Positions 1-8,891 are shown, counted from the first letter of the stretch. The stretch is 64,000 nucleotides of DNA from Sphingobacterium griseoflavum (GCF_014653155.1 NZ_BNAF01000012.1:105250-169249); one strand, 5' to 3'. Translations and numbers: made by a program. Notes: generated by a model from the letters alone, not told the origin.

Positions 1-988
1 CCATTGCATTGTGTCCCAACTCGCCCGAACTACTTCCCAAGCCTCCTTCCCAAACGTCCGTTGCTGAATTCATTAACACCCATGTCGAGTTGAACGCCGA
101 CGCACATACAAAGATTACCTTCGCAAAAAACTCGTAAGTCTTTCCTGTTTCTGCATCGACAATTTCCACACCCTTAGCTTTCTGCGAGTCCTTATCATAG
201 ATAATTTTTGATACAATAGAAAACGGCCTGAGCGTTAAATTTCCCGTCGCCATGGCCGGCGGTAAAGTGGAAGATTGCGTACTGAAATAAGCGCCAAAGT
301 TACACCCCAACCAGCATTGGTTTTGGTATTGACAATTGATCCGTCCGTGATGGGGTTTGGTAATATTGGCCGTACGCCCCATAATAAAATGGCGTTTGTT
401 CCCATACTCCTTTTTTAAACGATCCGCTAAATCTTTTTCGACCACCGTAAAATCCATAGCTGGTAGAAAATCACCATCAGGCAACACATCTAGACCATCC
501 CGATTTCCGGAAATACCAGCCCATTTTTCTGCGTAACTATACCATGGTGCGATATCTGCGTAGCGGATTGGCCAATCAGTGCCGTGCCCGTCTTTTGCAT
601 TAGCTTCAAAATCCAGATCGGAAAAACGGTAGCTCTGACGTCCCCACATGAGCGATCGTCCTCCCACATGGTATCCACGAAACCAGTCGAACCGCTTTAC
701 CTCCGTATACGGACTCTCCTTTTCGTTTACCCAAAAATCGAGATTTTTCTCATTCAAGGGATAGTCACGTTTTAACACGGGATAATCCTCTTCCATTTGC
801 TTGGTACGCCCTCCTCTATGTGGATACTCCCAAGTATTTTTGTTCGCGTGATAGTCCTTTACGTGCTCGACGTTTCTACCCCGCTCTAACATGATGGTCT
901 TTAAACCTTTCTCTGTCAATTCTTTTGCCGCCCAGCCGCCACTAATCCCGGAACCAATGACAATCGCGTCATAAACATTATCTGCCAT
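1..988 (-). CDS. GMC-family oxidoreductase, 3' end cut off by window edge
   Basis: The reading frame is open from the ATG at 988 down to base 1, about 329 codons, so the C-terminal part lies outside the window. The N-terminus (MADNVYDAIVIGSGISGG) is the FAD-binding Rossmann start of glucose-methanol-choline oxidoreductases, followed by a GGRSLMWGRQ segment around the second GMC signature. Relatives in Bacteroidota oxidise sugars or sugar acids, often in the periplasm with a small partner subunit. I see no export signal at this N-terminus. It is the last visible gene of a minus-strand operon, 19 bp after the MFS gene. Neighbouring Gfo/Idh and TIM-barrel genes suggest sugar or keto-sugar chemistry. 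The substrate cannot be deduced. Confidence 0.85.
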   Translation of the reverse strand, partial: MADNVYDAIVIGSGISGGWAAKELTEKGLKTIMLERGRNVEHVKDYHANKNTWEYPHRGGRTKQMEEDYPVLKRDYPLNEKNLDFWVNEKESPYTEVKRFDWFRGYHVGGRSLMWGRQSYRFSDLDFEANAKDGHGTDWPIRYADIAPWYSYAEKWAGISGNRDGLDVLPDGDFLPAMDFTVVEKDLADRLKKEYGNKRHFIMGRTANITKPHHGRINCQYQNQCWLGCNFGAYFSTQSSTLPPAMATGNLTLRPFSIVSKIIYDKDSQKAKGVEIVDAETGKTYEFFAKVIFVCASAFNSTWVLMNSATDVWEGGLGSSSGELGHNAM

Positions 989-1007
989 ATCTCTCTATTT
1001 AGTTTTT

Positions 1008-2252
1008 TTATACAATTTTATTTTCAACTTTTTCATTCTTGAAGAAAAGCAAGAACAACAAAAATACGATGAATGCTATGCCTGCAGGCACTAACCATAC
1101 ACGCTGCCAAAAGCTTCCCAAATCGGTCGTCTTGATACCCTCGTACATCGTGCCGATGTAACCTGCAACCCAAAATCCAATTAATTGTCCTACTCCATAG
1201 GTAGCTAATGTAATCAATCCTTGCGCTGCACTTTTGTATTTTATGCCTGCCTTTGAATCGGTATAGATTTGGCCAGAAACGAAAAAGAAATCGTAACAAA
1301 TGCCGTGTAATGCGATACCGATGAGCAGCATATACATACCAGAGCCCGCATCACCGTAAGCAAAAAGCAAATAACGGATTGCCCACGCCAGCATACCTAT
1401 AAGAATGGTGTTTTTGAATCCAAAGCGTGTAAAAAATATAGGCAATAATAACAGGCATAATGCTTCTGATATTTGACCAATGGTCATAAATCCGGTAACA
1501 TTCTCCATGCCTACCTCACCGAGGAAATTATTTGCATTTTGGTAATAAAATGCGAGTGGAATACAGATTAAGATCGAGGAAACAAAAAATACCAAAAAGT
1601 TTTTGTCTTTCAACAATTTGACGGCATCCAACCCAATGATCGATGCGAACGATGGTTTTTCCGATGAATCGATCTTTGTGGGAGGGGTCTTGGGTAAGAT
1701 AAAACTGAACAAACCTAGCAACAAAGAACCGACAGCAGCCATCAAAAACGTATTTTTCAATAATCCACTTGCAACACCTTCACTAGAATCCCAATGGAAG
1801 AGAAAGGAAATGCTTAACCCAGCTGCAATCCATCCGATAGTACCCCAAATACGAATCGTGGAAAATTGCTTTTCCGGATTAGTCAACTGCCTGAACGAAA
1901 CTGAATTGACCAACGCTAGGGTTGGCATAAATAAAATCATGTAGGCAAATACGTAGGGGAAAAACGTGGTGATATCGGTTGCTTGGTACATCAAGTACAT
2001 CAGCAAAGCACCGATAAGGTGCAAAACGCCCAAAATCCGCTCTGCATTGAAGAAACGATCGGCTATCATACCGATAATGAAAGGCGCAATGATAGCTCCC
2101 CAAGATTGAGTAGAGAATACATTAGCAATCTCAAAACCAGAGGCATTTAAATTGACAGGAAGGAACCTTCCTAAGGTAACGAACCATGCTCCCCAAATAA
2201 AGAACTCGAGGAACATCATAAATGAAAGTTTAAATCTTATTGATGTTGACAT
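1008..2252 (-). CDS. MFS permease, nucleoside:H+ symporter-like
   Basis: This 414-residue, strongly hydrophobic protein has about 12 predicted transmembrane helices. The N-terminus (LSFMMFLEFFIWGAWFVTLGRFL) resembles the NupG/XapB nucleoside symporter branch of the major facilitator superfamily. Bacteroidota carry many members of this branch next to Gfo/Idh and TIM-barrel genes, where they probably import sugars or sugar derivatives rather than nucleosides. It lies in the operon between the TIM-barrel and GMC genes. By context it would bring the periplasmic oxidation product or its substrate into the cytoplasm. The family call is firm; the substrate is inference. Confidence 0.85.
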   Translation of the reverse strand: MSTSIRFKLSFMMFLEFFIWGAWFVTLGRFLPVNLNASGFEIANVFSTQSWGAIIAPFIIGMIADRFFNAERILGVLHLIGALLMYLMYQATDITTFFPYVFAYMILFMPTLALVNSVSFRQLTNPEKQFSTIRIWGTIGWIAAGLSISFLFHWDSSEGVASGLLKNTFLMAAVGSLLLGLFSFILPKTPPTKIDSSEKPSFASIIGLDAVKLLKDKNFLVFFVSSILICIPLAFYYQNANNFLGEVGMENVTGFMTIGQISEALCLLLLPIFFTRFGFKNTILIGMLAWAIRYLLFAYGDAGSGMYMLLIGIALHGICYDFFFVSGQIYTDSKAGIKYKSAAQGLITLATYGVGQLIGFWVAGYIGTMYEGIKTTDLGSFWQRVWLVPAGIAFIVFLLFLLFFKNEKVENKIV

Positions 2253-2328
2253 CTGCTGATAGGTTTATAGTATAAATATATTACTTCTTCGTAAATAACA
2301 AAAATATTTTGCTGCTAAAATCATTTAG

Positions 2329-3237
2329 CTAAAAGTTGTCCACTTCCCTATACGCTGCCAACAGGGCTTTTTCCCCTTCCACACCCGCCTTCGACATACC
2401 ATGTTCCATCCCCACAATACCGGTGTAGCCTTTTTCTTTCAGCCATTTGAATACATTCTTGTAATTTATCTCGCCTGTCGTCGGTTCGCGGCGTCCTGGG
2501 TTGTCGCCCACTTGTATATAAGCAATCTCGCTCCAGCAAGTATTCATTAGGTTGATCAAGTTACCTTCATTTTTCTGCTGGTGGTAGGCATCATACAATA
2601 TCTTGCAAGATGGGCTTCCCACTGCTTTGCAAATTTCATAGGTTTGGTCGGTAAAGCGCAAAAATAGATCGGGCGTATCGCTCAAAGGTTCCAGTACCAT
2701 GGTCATACCGTGGGGCTCAAAAATTTCCGCTCCTCTCTTCAAGGCTTCGATCACATTGGCGGTTTGTACGCCAATGGGCAAATTGCGATGATAGTCGCCG
2801 GGAACAACCGTGGCCCATTTCGCATTGACCCGCTTAGCTGTTTCTACAGACTCGCGACATCCCTTCAGGAATATGTCAACATACTCTTGCTTGCCAGCCG
2901 CTAAAGTATTGGCACCATTGCCCCCTTTTGGCACAACAAAAACCCCCATGCGCATCCCTAGTTTTGCCAAGGTATCCCCTATTTTCTGTTGTTCATCCAA
3001 AGGGCGCCCTGGCAAACCATTGTCTTCGATGCTGCGGAAGCCCAACTCGTGCATATACTTAATTTCGTCGATAAAACTCTTGCCTGCCGTCGCAGCAAAC
3101 ATTCCTTGATGGGGTGCATAGTCCAGTTTAAAGGTCGCACCATTCGTCTGTTTTTCTTGGGCCATACTTTCATTGGTTAAAAGGACCGAACTACCAAGTA
3201 GTGCCGCTCCACTTTTTATAAAATCTGATCTTTTCAT
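2329..3237 (-). CDS. Exported TIM-barrel sugar isomerase/epimerase (hydroxypyruvate isomerase-like)
   Basis: The protein has 302 residues. The N-terminus (MKRSDFIKSGAALLGSSVLL) resembles a Tat-type or Sec signal ending near an SMAQ cleavage site. The body matches the xylose-isomerase-like TIM-barrel superfamily, in the hydroxypyruvate isomerase branch: metal-ligand segments around MVLEPLSD, ILYDAYHQQ and VGDNPGRREP, and a C-terminal GMEHGMS. The family uses a divalent metal for aldose-ketose isomerisation, epimerisation or lyase reactions. It follows apbE by 10 bp in the same operon. Exported members are common in Bacteroidota sugar-oxidation clusters, so it may act on a keto-sugar in the periplasm. 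The exact reaction is unknown. Confidence 0.8.
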   Translation of the reverse strand: MKRSDFIKSGAALLGSSVLLTNESMAQEKQTNGATFKLDYAPHQGMFAATAGKSFIDEIKYMHELGFRSIEDNGLPGRPLDEQQKIGDTLAKLGMRMGVFVVPKGGNGANTLAAGKQEYVDIFLKGCRESVETAKRVNAKWATVVPGDYHRNLPIGVQTANVIEALKRGAEIFEPHGMTMVLEPLSDTPDLFLRFTDQTYEICKAVGSPSCKILYDAYHQQKNEGNLINLMNTCWSEIAYIQVGDNPGRREPTTGEINYKNVFKWLKEKGYTGIVGMEHGMSKAGVEGEKALLAAYREVDNF

Positions 3238-3247
3238 CGGATGCGCA

Positions 3248-4234
3248 TTAATTTTTTATATAACGAGAAAAACCCTTCGAAAAGGCTTCTTTGAACTCAT
3301 TATCTTGTTTGTAAATAATATAAACCTCTATTTCTTTCATTTGATCTGCAAATGTAATCGCCTCTTCGGGCGATAAGGCCATGAATACATTGTCATATGC
3401 ATCAGCGTCCATGGCCGTGGACGCGACGACTGTTACACTTGCAACATTGTTTTGTAAAGGGTATCCATCCTGCGGATGGATGTGATGATGAATCTTTTTG
3501 CCTAGGTAGTCGAATGTCTTGCGGTAGTTACCGGATGTCGTCACAGACCTGTCGGACAATTGTAACACAAAACGTGAAGAGCCCAAACCCGCAGGCCGCT
3601 CAATCGCAATTTCAAAAGGTTTACGTTGTTCTTTCAATCCACGAGTTCGGATTTCTCCGCCCACTTCCACTAGGTAATTGCTACTACCCAATTTATCCAG
3701 CAGCTCGGCCAACACATCCACCGTGTAGCCTTGAGCAATACCGTTAAGGTCAATCGCTGTACGTTTATCGTTCTTGTAAAGTTTGTTCTTCCGTAGCCTC
3801 AATTTCTGCATGCCGACAAATTGCAGCACGCTGTCAACAGCTGCTTGATCCGGCATCTTGCTGATGCGTTTCGCGCCGAAACCCCACAGCTCCACCAGTG
3901 GCTTAACAGTAATATCAAAAAGTCCGTCCGATGCTTTATGCACCTCCTTCGCACGGCGCACTACCCTTTCCATATGCGGATCCAAAACCAGCATTTTCCG
4001 ATCAGGACTGTTAAACCTACTGATTAAGGAGTTGGAAAGATATAAGGACATGGATCGATCGATAACCGCCAAAACACTGTCGACTTGATCTTTCGATACC
4101 AGGACGCTATCCGCATAGTATTGTAGGCAATACGTTGTTCCCTGAGCGCGTCCTTCAATAACGAATTTAGGTTGTTGTGCGTGAGCACGACAACCTAAAA
4201 TAACACAAAGGATTATGGCAAATGAACGCGACAA
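3248..4234 (-). CDS. apbE: ApbE-family FAD:protein FMN transferase
   Basis: The 328-residue protein shows the ApbE signatures in order: DLNGIAQGYTVD (about 162-173), VEVGGEIRTRG (about 189-199), SVTTSGNYRK, HHIHPQDGYP, and STAMDADAYDN near the C-terminus, which holds metal-binding Asp residues. ApbE enzymes move FMN from FAD onto a Ser or Thr of exported redox proteins. The N-terminus is a secretion signal with a possible lipobox (ILGC at 12-15), so it probably acts in the periplasm. It lies 3 bp after the Gfo/Idh stop codon and is surely co-transcribed. No FMN-binding-domain target (RnfG/NqrC type) is visible nearby, which is odd for this family. Confidence 0.92.
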   Translation of the reverse strand: MSRSFAIILCVILGCRAHAQQPKFVIEGRAQGTTYCLQYYADSVLVSKDQVDSVLAVIDRSMSLYLSNSLISRFNSPDRKMLVLDPHMERVVRRAKEVHKASDGLFDITVKPLVELWGFGAKRISKMPDQAAVDSVLQFVGMQKLRLRKNKLYKNDKRTAIDLNGIAQGYTVDVLAELLDKLGSSNYLVEVGGEIRTRGLKEQRKPFEIAIERPAGLGSSRFVLQLSDRSVTTSGNYRKTFDYLGKKIHHHIHPQDGYPLQNNVASVTVVASTAMDADAYDNVFMALSPEEAITFADQMKEIEVYIIYKQDNEFKEAFSKGFSRYIKN

Positions 4235-4237
4235 CCT

Positions 4238-5551
4238 TTAAATGTATAACGCGGTGTTTATCCCTGGGATTGCTACGTTGTAAGCACCATCTTCGTTGGG
4301 AACGATCTTTGGCTTCGCATCCCACGCATATACGGCGGGAGATAAATCCACTTCAGAGGTTAACGCTTTGTCCCATTTGATTACCTTTCCGGTATAGCAA
4401 GCCAAACGGCCAATTATTCCCGTCAAGGTACTGTATGCGCCATATTCGGTATTATCGAATTTATACTCGTTTTTAGCAATCGCTTCGAAGAGCTCTTTAT
4501 GCTCTTGCTGGTAAGCGTTTGGATTTCCTTTGGGGTCGTGCCTGTAGATCTCATTGCCTTTGGCGTCCCAAAGAACAGCCTGATTACTAGCAGATAAGTA
4601 AACTCTACCTTTAGACGCTTGGAAGGTTTCATCGACTCTATTGGAAATGCCTTCAAAATGTCTACATTGACTGTACACTACGGTCCCATCATCGTAAGTG
4701 AGTTCCACGGCAAAGTTGTCATAAATCTCCCCGTACTCTTTGCCTGTTCGATGCGCCCGGCTTCCCGTCCCTTGTATAGACACGGGATATTTGCCTTTTA
4801 CCCAATTAGCGACATCGATGTTATGCACATGTTGCTCTACAATATGATCCCCGCACAACCAATTAAAATAATACCAGTTACGCATTTGGTATTCCATTTC
4901 GGTTTGCGAAGCTTGACGTGGCCGTACCCAAACACCACCGCTGTTCCAATACACCTGGCCGGCATAGACATCGCCTATGGCACCGTCCTGAATACGTTTT
5001 ATAGCTTCCCGATAATTTGTTTGGTAACGCCGCTGCAATCCCACCACGACGTTCAGCTTCTTTTTCTTGGCCTCTTCTGCAGCCGCCAATACCTTCCGGA
5101 TCCCCGGAATATCGACAGCTACCGGTTTTTCCATAAACACATGCTTACCTGCTTTTACCGCTTCCTCAAAGTGCAAAGGCCTAAAGCCGGGCGGAGTCGT
5201 CAACAGCACGACATCGGCATCCTTTATTGCAGCTTTGTAAGCGTCAAAACCAACGTATCTGCGGCTGTCCGGTACGTCCACCTTATCACCAAATTTTTCC
5301 TTCAGTGTATTGTAGGTTGATTGAAGGTTATCTTGAAAGGCATCCGCCATTGCGACAAGCTTGATGTTCTGTCCAGAAGCAAAAGCATCAAATGCTGCAC
5401 CGGTTCCCCTTCCGCCACAGCCAATCAGCGCAATTTTTATCTCGTCGGATCCGGCAGCGAAAACACTGCCCACAGGCGTCGAAGCCAAAACCGTGGCACC
5501 GGCTAATGCCGAACCCGCCTTGATAAAATCTCGTCTTTTAAAATTATCCAT
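4238..5551 (-). CDS. Tat-exported Gfo/Idh/MocA-family oxidoreductase
   Basis: The 437-residue protein begins with a twin-arginine signal (RRDFIKAG at 6-13, then a hydrophobic stretch and AxA-like cleavage near 31-33). A Rossmann NAD(P) motif follows (IALIGCGGRG, about 40-49), then the family's EKP at 141-143, whose lysine is the catalytic base in relatives. Gfo/Idh/MocA enzymes oxidise or reduce sugars, inositols and keto-sugars. Tat export implies folding with bound NAD(P) before secretion, as in glucose-fructose oxidoreductase. It is the second gene of the operon, after the FGE-like gene, with apbE 3 bp downstream. Substrate unknown. Confidence 0.9.
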   Translation of the reverse strand: MDNFKRRDFIKAGSALAGATVLASTPVGSVFAAGSDEIKIALIGCGGRGTGAAFDAFASGQNIKLVAMADAFQDNLQSTYNTLKEKFGDKVDVPDSRRYVGFDAYKAAIKDADVVLLTTPPGFRPLHFEEAVKAGKHVFMEKPVAVDIPGIRKVLAAAEEAKKKKLNVVVGLQRRYQTNYREAIKRIQDGAIGDVYAGQVYWNSGGVWVRPRQASQTEMEYQMRNWYYFNWLCGDHIVEQHVHNIDVANWVKGKYPVSIQGTGSRAHRTGKEYGEIYDNFAVELTYDDGTVVYSQCRHFEGISNRVDETFQASKGRVYLSASNQAVLWDAKGNEIYRHDPKGNPNAYQQEHKELFEAIAKNEYKFDNTEYGAYSTLTGIIGRLACYTGKVIKWDKALTSEVDLSPAVYAWDAKPKIVPNEDGAYNVAIPGINTALYI

Positions 5552-5577
5552 AGTTATTTAGCGTTTATAATGTTTCT

Positions 5578-6564
5578 TTAGAAGTCTTTTATTGGTGCTT
5601 TATCATAGTAAGACATGATCTCTTGCGGCGAAGGTTTTACTACTGGGCGCACCAGTCGTAGTCCCACGAAAGGCGCTTCCGGAAACCACCAGTTGGACTT
5701 GGGGATCTGCGGATCCAGTTGCTTCCAAAAAGGATCTGACGCGCCGCGCGCCGCAGATCGAAGATCTGTTGCTTGGCTTTCGAATGAGCCGCCCCGAACA
5801 CTATGTGGGTAAAGGGTCGTTGGTATGGCCACCGGATCTTCTGCTACCTTATCGGCAAACTGTTGGTAAAAATCAGGTATGTATTGGTCGTAGGTCCACT
5901 CAGCAACGTTCCCCAACATGTCAAATAGTCCCCAAGCGTTCGGTTTCTTTTTTCCGACCGGCGAGGTTTGCGCATCACTATTTGCCGCAAACCAAGCATA
6001 CTCCGTTAGCTTCGTCACATCATCCCCGAAATAGTATGCCGTTTGGGACCCCGCACGGCAAGCATATTCCCACTCCGCTTCGGTCGGCAATCTGTAAAAC
6101 TCTCCCGTTCGTACGTAAAGCCATTTACAGAATTGTATGGCGTTGTAGTGTGTCATCGCTAAAGCTGGATGCCCCTCTTTACCCATGCCGAAAGTCATAT
6201 CTAAATAAGGTTTGGTGGGACGGGTGACGGCATCTACATCAGGATCAACCGCTCCATCCAAAGTTCTAGTCGCTTCAAGGTCTTTGTAGACAAAAGGTTC
6301 ATAGAGATCCCAGGTCACCTCGAAGGTTCCCATCCAAAACGGATCGAGCTTAACTTGATGCGCAGGCTTTTCATCGTCCCGTCCATCCTTGACGCTGCCC
6401 ATAGTGAACATACCGCCAGGAATCGCTTCCATCGAAAATTCGAGATTTGTACCAGAAAGCTTTTGTGTGTAGCGTTCGTGTTTGGTTTGTGCAACAGTCC
6501 ATAAGCCGGCCGTTAACAAGCTAAAAAAAATGACACTCTTCTTTACAATATTCGTTATCATCAA
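5578..6564 (-). CDS. Formylglycine-generating-enzyme-like (SUMF1 fold) protein without the active-site cysteines
   Basis: The 328-residue protein has an N-terminal signal (hydrophobic to AQ near 26) and a full FGE-sulfatase/SUMF1 fold: PGGMFTMGS (49-57), LPTEAEWEYACRAG (159-172), LGNVAEW (217-223) and RGGSF (257-261). True FGEs bind copper through two cysteines just after GGS. Here the aligned positions are Ser263 and Leu268, so formylglycine synthesis is unlikely. Non-catalytic members of this fold act as binding or structural modules. It is the first gene of the operon, 26 bp before the Gfo/Idh gene. Start is one of two adjacent Met codons. Confidence 0.85.
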   Translation of the reverse strand: MMITNIVKKSVIFFSLLTAGLWTVAQTKHERYTQKLSGTNLEFSMEAIPGGMFTMGSVKDGRDDEKPAHQVKLDPFWMGTFEVTWDLYEPFVYKDLEATRTLDGAVDPDVDAVTRPTKPYLDMTFGMGKEGHPALAMTHYNAIQFCKWLYVRTGEFYRLPTEAEWEYACRAGSQTAYYFGDDVTKLTEYAWFAANSDAQTSPVGKKKPNAWGLFDMLGNVAEWTYDQYIPDFYQQFADKVAEDPVAIPTTLYPHSVRGGSFESQATDLRSAARGASDPFWKQLDPQIPKSNWWFPEAPFVGLRLVRPVVKPSPQEIMSYYDKAPIKDF

Positions 6565-6643
6565 CCTAGATTTTTATAAATCGGAATTAAATATAGAAAT
6601 TATATTGTAAAAAATACACTAAGCGAGCTTTACAACAAGCAAG

Positions 6644-7555
6644 TTACAAAAAGGAAATCAATAGCGAATAAAGCAATCTGGTAGTTAGCAGACCACATAA
6701 AATACTAAAACCAATGACAGTATGGCCCAATTTACTATTTAGGTTAAACTGCTGCAGAAGCATACTGGTTGCTACCAAACTTGGCATACCCATTTCGAAA
6801 ACAGCAATTTGCGGAACCTGGCCCCGAATACCGGAAAAATAGCAGATCGCCAGCAACAAAATCGGCGCCATGAGCAGTTTGTACATCAAAGAGATACCAA
6901 CAGCCCACATCTCTGATCTATAAAATGAAAATGAAAGCTGCATACCAATAGAGAATAATGCCAAGGGAGAAACGGTAGTTGCCAGTTGGGCGAAAAAGCT
7001 TTCTAGAGGCGATAAATCAATAAAATGAGGGATAGACAAGGCAGCTAAACATCCCCATAAGGGAGGAAATGACAGAACACGCTTGAGCAAATAGCTGGGC
7101 GAAATCATACTGTTCCTATCGGGTTGACCCTTGATCGCGATGACAGTACCCACACTGGACAACAAAAAAAAAGTCATTTGATCGCTGATGATCGCCCAAC
7201 GTAGAGCCGTTTCACCAAAATAGGTTGCGACAAGCGGAAAGCCGACAAACGATGTGTTACTAAAACCCGCCACCAACATCAGGCTATGGGCTGTACGACG
7301 GGAGAATCCCGCACGGGTTTGCCACAGCCTCATAAATACAATGGCGCCAAGCAACACAAAAATGGGTGTCAGCAACAACACAAAAAAATCATTGTTCCAT
7401 TGCAAACCCGGCAAATAACGAAACGAGGTAGCTGGCAATCCTATGTAGATAATCCAAACGTTAATGCTTTTAAAACTATTTGCAGGCAAAACATGCCGTT
7501 CTTTCAGCAAATATCCAGCAAACAAACAGAACAAAATAATCAGGAAATTTGACAT
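6644..7555 (-). CDS. AEC (auxin efflux carrier) family transporter
   Basis: I chose the ATG at 7555 (MSNFLIILFCLFAGYLLKE), giving about 303 residues. The frame is open upstream to 7648, but those 31 residues are not hydrophobic and run into the promoter region. About ten transmembrane helices are visible, with family-like segments such as AGFSNTSFVGFPL in the first half and VFEMGMPSLVATSML near the end, around the crossover prolines. AEC proteins move organic anions such as malate or auxin-like acids. It is divergent from the PagL-like gene across a perfect palindrome. Substrate unknown. Confidence 0.85.
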   Translation of the reverse strand: MSNFLIILFCLFAGYLLKERHVLPANSFKSINVWIIYIGLPATSFRYLPGLQWNNDFFVLLLTPIFVLLGAIVFMRLWQTRAGFSRRTAHSLMLVAGFSNTSFVGFPLVATYFGETALRWAIISDQMTFFLLSSVGTVIAIKGQPDRNSMISPSYLLKRVLSFPPLWGCLAALSIPHFIDLSPLESFFAQLATTVSPLALFSIGMQLSFSFYRSEMWAVGISLMYKLLMAPILLLAICYFSGIRGQVPQIAVFEMGMPSLVATSMLLQQFNLNSKLGHTVIGFSILCGLLTTRLLYSLLISFL

Positions 7556-7623
7556 ACAAAAGTAAAGACTGATATTGCAATATTGTAAAAAGGAATTCTT
7601 CCTCGGTAATTTCTCGGAAATTA

Positions 7624-7645
7624 ATAACTTTGCGCGCAAAGTTAT
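7624..7645. promoter_or_regulatory. 22-bp perfect palindrome carrying back-to-back -7 elements
   Basis: The half-site ATAACTTTGCG is followed directly by its reverse complement. Each half contains TAACTTTG, which fits the Bacteroidota -7 element TAnnTTTG: plus strand 7625-7632, minus strand 7644-7637. The site lies between the divergent AEC and PagL-like genes. It could be two overlapping divergent promoters, an operator, or both. No good TTTG -33 box sits 19 nt upstream on either strand. Confidence 0.5.
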
Positions 7646-7652
7646 CAAATAG

Positions 7653-8798
7653 TTGGAACATACATTGAAAAAAATACGCTATATAACAGGCCTAGCCTTG
7701 TTTTGGACAATAGCATCGGTTGCGCAAACAGATAGTATCCCTGCCGCTAAAGCTCCGCGAAATCCGCTAATAATCGAATTGGAGGTAGAAAATGGTGGGA
7801 TTTTAGCATCTCGAGAAGTAAAACAGACTGCATTTCAGCAAGCTTACTACAACGGCGTCAATCTAAAGGTTGGATGGAAAATACAACACAGTAGCGACCA
7901 GTACTTCAAACTATACAATAATCCAATATACGGGATTGGGCTCTACAGCAGCACGTTTAATACAGATATTATCGGCAGCCCTTACGCGCTTTACGGTTTT
8001 ATGCAATCACCATTTGGTAATTTGGAAAATGAGCGATGGGGATTTGATTACCGTATTGGCTTAGGCATATCTGGAAACTTCAGGCCTTACGATGAAGAAA
8101 CAAACCCGCTAAACATCGTAATTGGCGCACGCAACAACGTCTTTATAGATTTAGGTATTCGTGCACAATATAAATTGAATAATCATTGGCGTGCCGGGGC
8201 AGGTCTGGCCTTCCACCATTTTTCCAACGGAGCCATGCGCTTGCCCAACAAAGGAGTAAACCTAATCCCTGTTACAGCATCCATCACCTATCAACCTTAT
8301 GGAGAGACTACATTGCCCGATAAAAGTCATATTGAACCATACAACGATAACATCATGTACCATATCAACTACGGCATGGGTTGGAAACAATTGGAACGAG
8401 ATATTGATCGTCGGTTCTTAAAAATGACGGTGAGCACCTATGCAAGTAAACACGTATCGCACAAGTGGCGCATGGGGGCGGGCGTCGATATTTTCTATTC
8501 CGAATCTGGCAACAACGATGAAATAGCCGGAGACAAAAGTGGTCGTCTCAGTTCAAAATTATCTTATGGACCATCCTATTACCTCGTACACGTATTGACC
8601 CGTGACTTGGTACTAAACGGAAATGTAGGTTACTATCTACACAAACAATATTTCAACGGAGAAATTACCCGCATTTTTCTCCGGGCTGGTGCACGCTATT
8701 ATGTATACAAAAACATCAATGCAGGTGTGTCCATTAAAGCACATAAAGGGAAAGCAGATTTCATTGAATGGACAATGGGCTACACATTCAACAGATAG
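7653..8798 (+). CDS. PagL-like acyloxyacyl hydrolase (lipid A 3-O-deacylase family)
   Basis: The frame opens with TTG at 7653; a second TTG at 7665 would give a more usual signal peptide (MKKIRYITGLALFWTIASVAQ). No ATG fits. The mature protein is rich in alternating beta-strand patterns expected of an outer-membrane barrel. It contains the HxSN motif of PagL enzymes (H189, S191, N192 from the first TTG), which deacylate lipid A. The third triad residue, Glu, is expected about 12 residues later, but Asn is found there (KGVN), so activity is uncertain. At 381 residues it is much longer than the roughly 150-residue Pseudomonas enzyme, with an extra C-terminal barrel region. Confidence 0.7.
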   Translation: MEHTLKKIRYITGLALFWTIASVAQTDSIPAAKAPRNPLIIELEVENGGILASREVKQTAFQQAYYNGVNLKVGWKIQHSSDQYFKLYNNPIYGIGLYSSTFNTDIIGSPYALYGFMQSPFGNLENERWGFDYRIGLGISGNFRPYDEETNPLNIVIGARNNVFIDLGIRAQYKLNNHWRAGAGLAFHHFSNGAMRLPNKGVNLIPVTASITYQPYGETTLPDKSHIEPYNDNIMYHINYGMGWKQLERDIDRRFLKMTVSTYASKHVSHKWRMGAGVDIFYSESGNNDEIAGDKSGRLSSKLSYGPSYYLVHVLTRDLVLNGNVGYYLHKQYFNGEITRIFLRAGARYYVYKNINAGVSIKAHKGKADFIEWTMGYTFNR

Positions 8799-8822
8799 CA
8801 GCCTTGATCTAGCCTGAAACAC

Positions 8823-8848
8823 GAAAAAAAGGACGCATCCTTTTTTTC
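8823..8848. terminator. Bidirectional intrinsic terminator
   Basis: A perfect inverted repeat, GAAAAAAAGGA-cgca-TCCTTTTTTTC, lies between the convergent PagL-like and lipoprotein genes. It gives a hairpin with a U-tract on both strands. Confidence 0.8.
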
Positions 8849-8891
8849 ATGCCGTAGTTCTATACAGACAGCATCTCTTTAAACCGCATTG

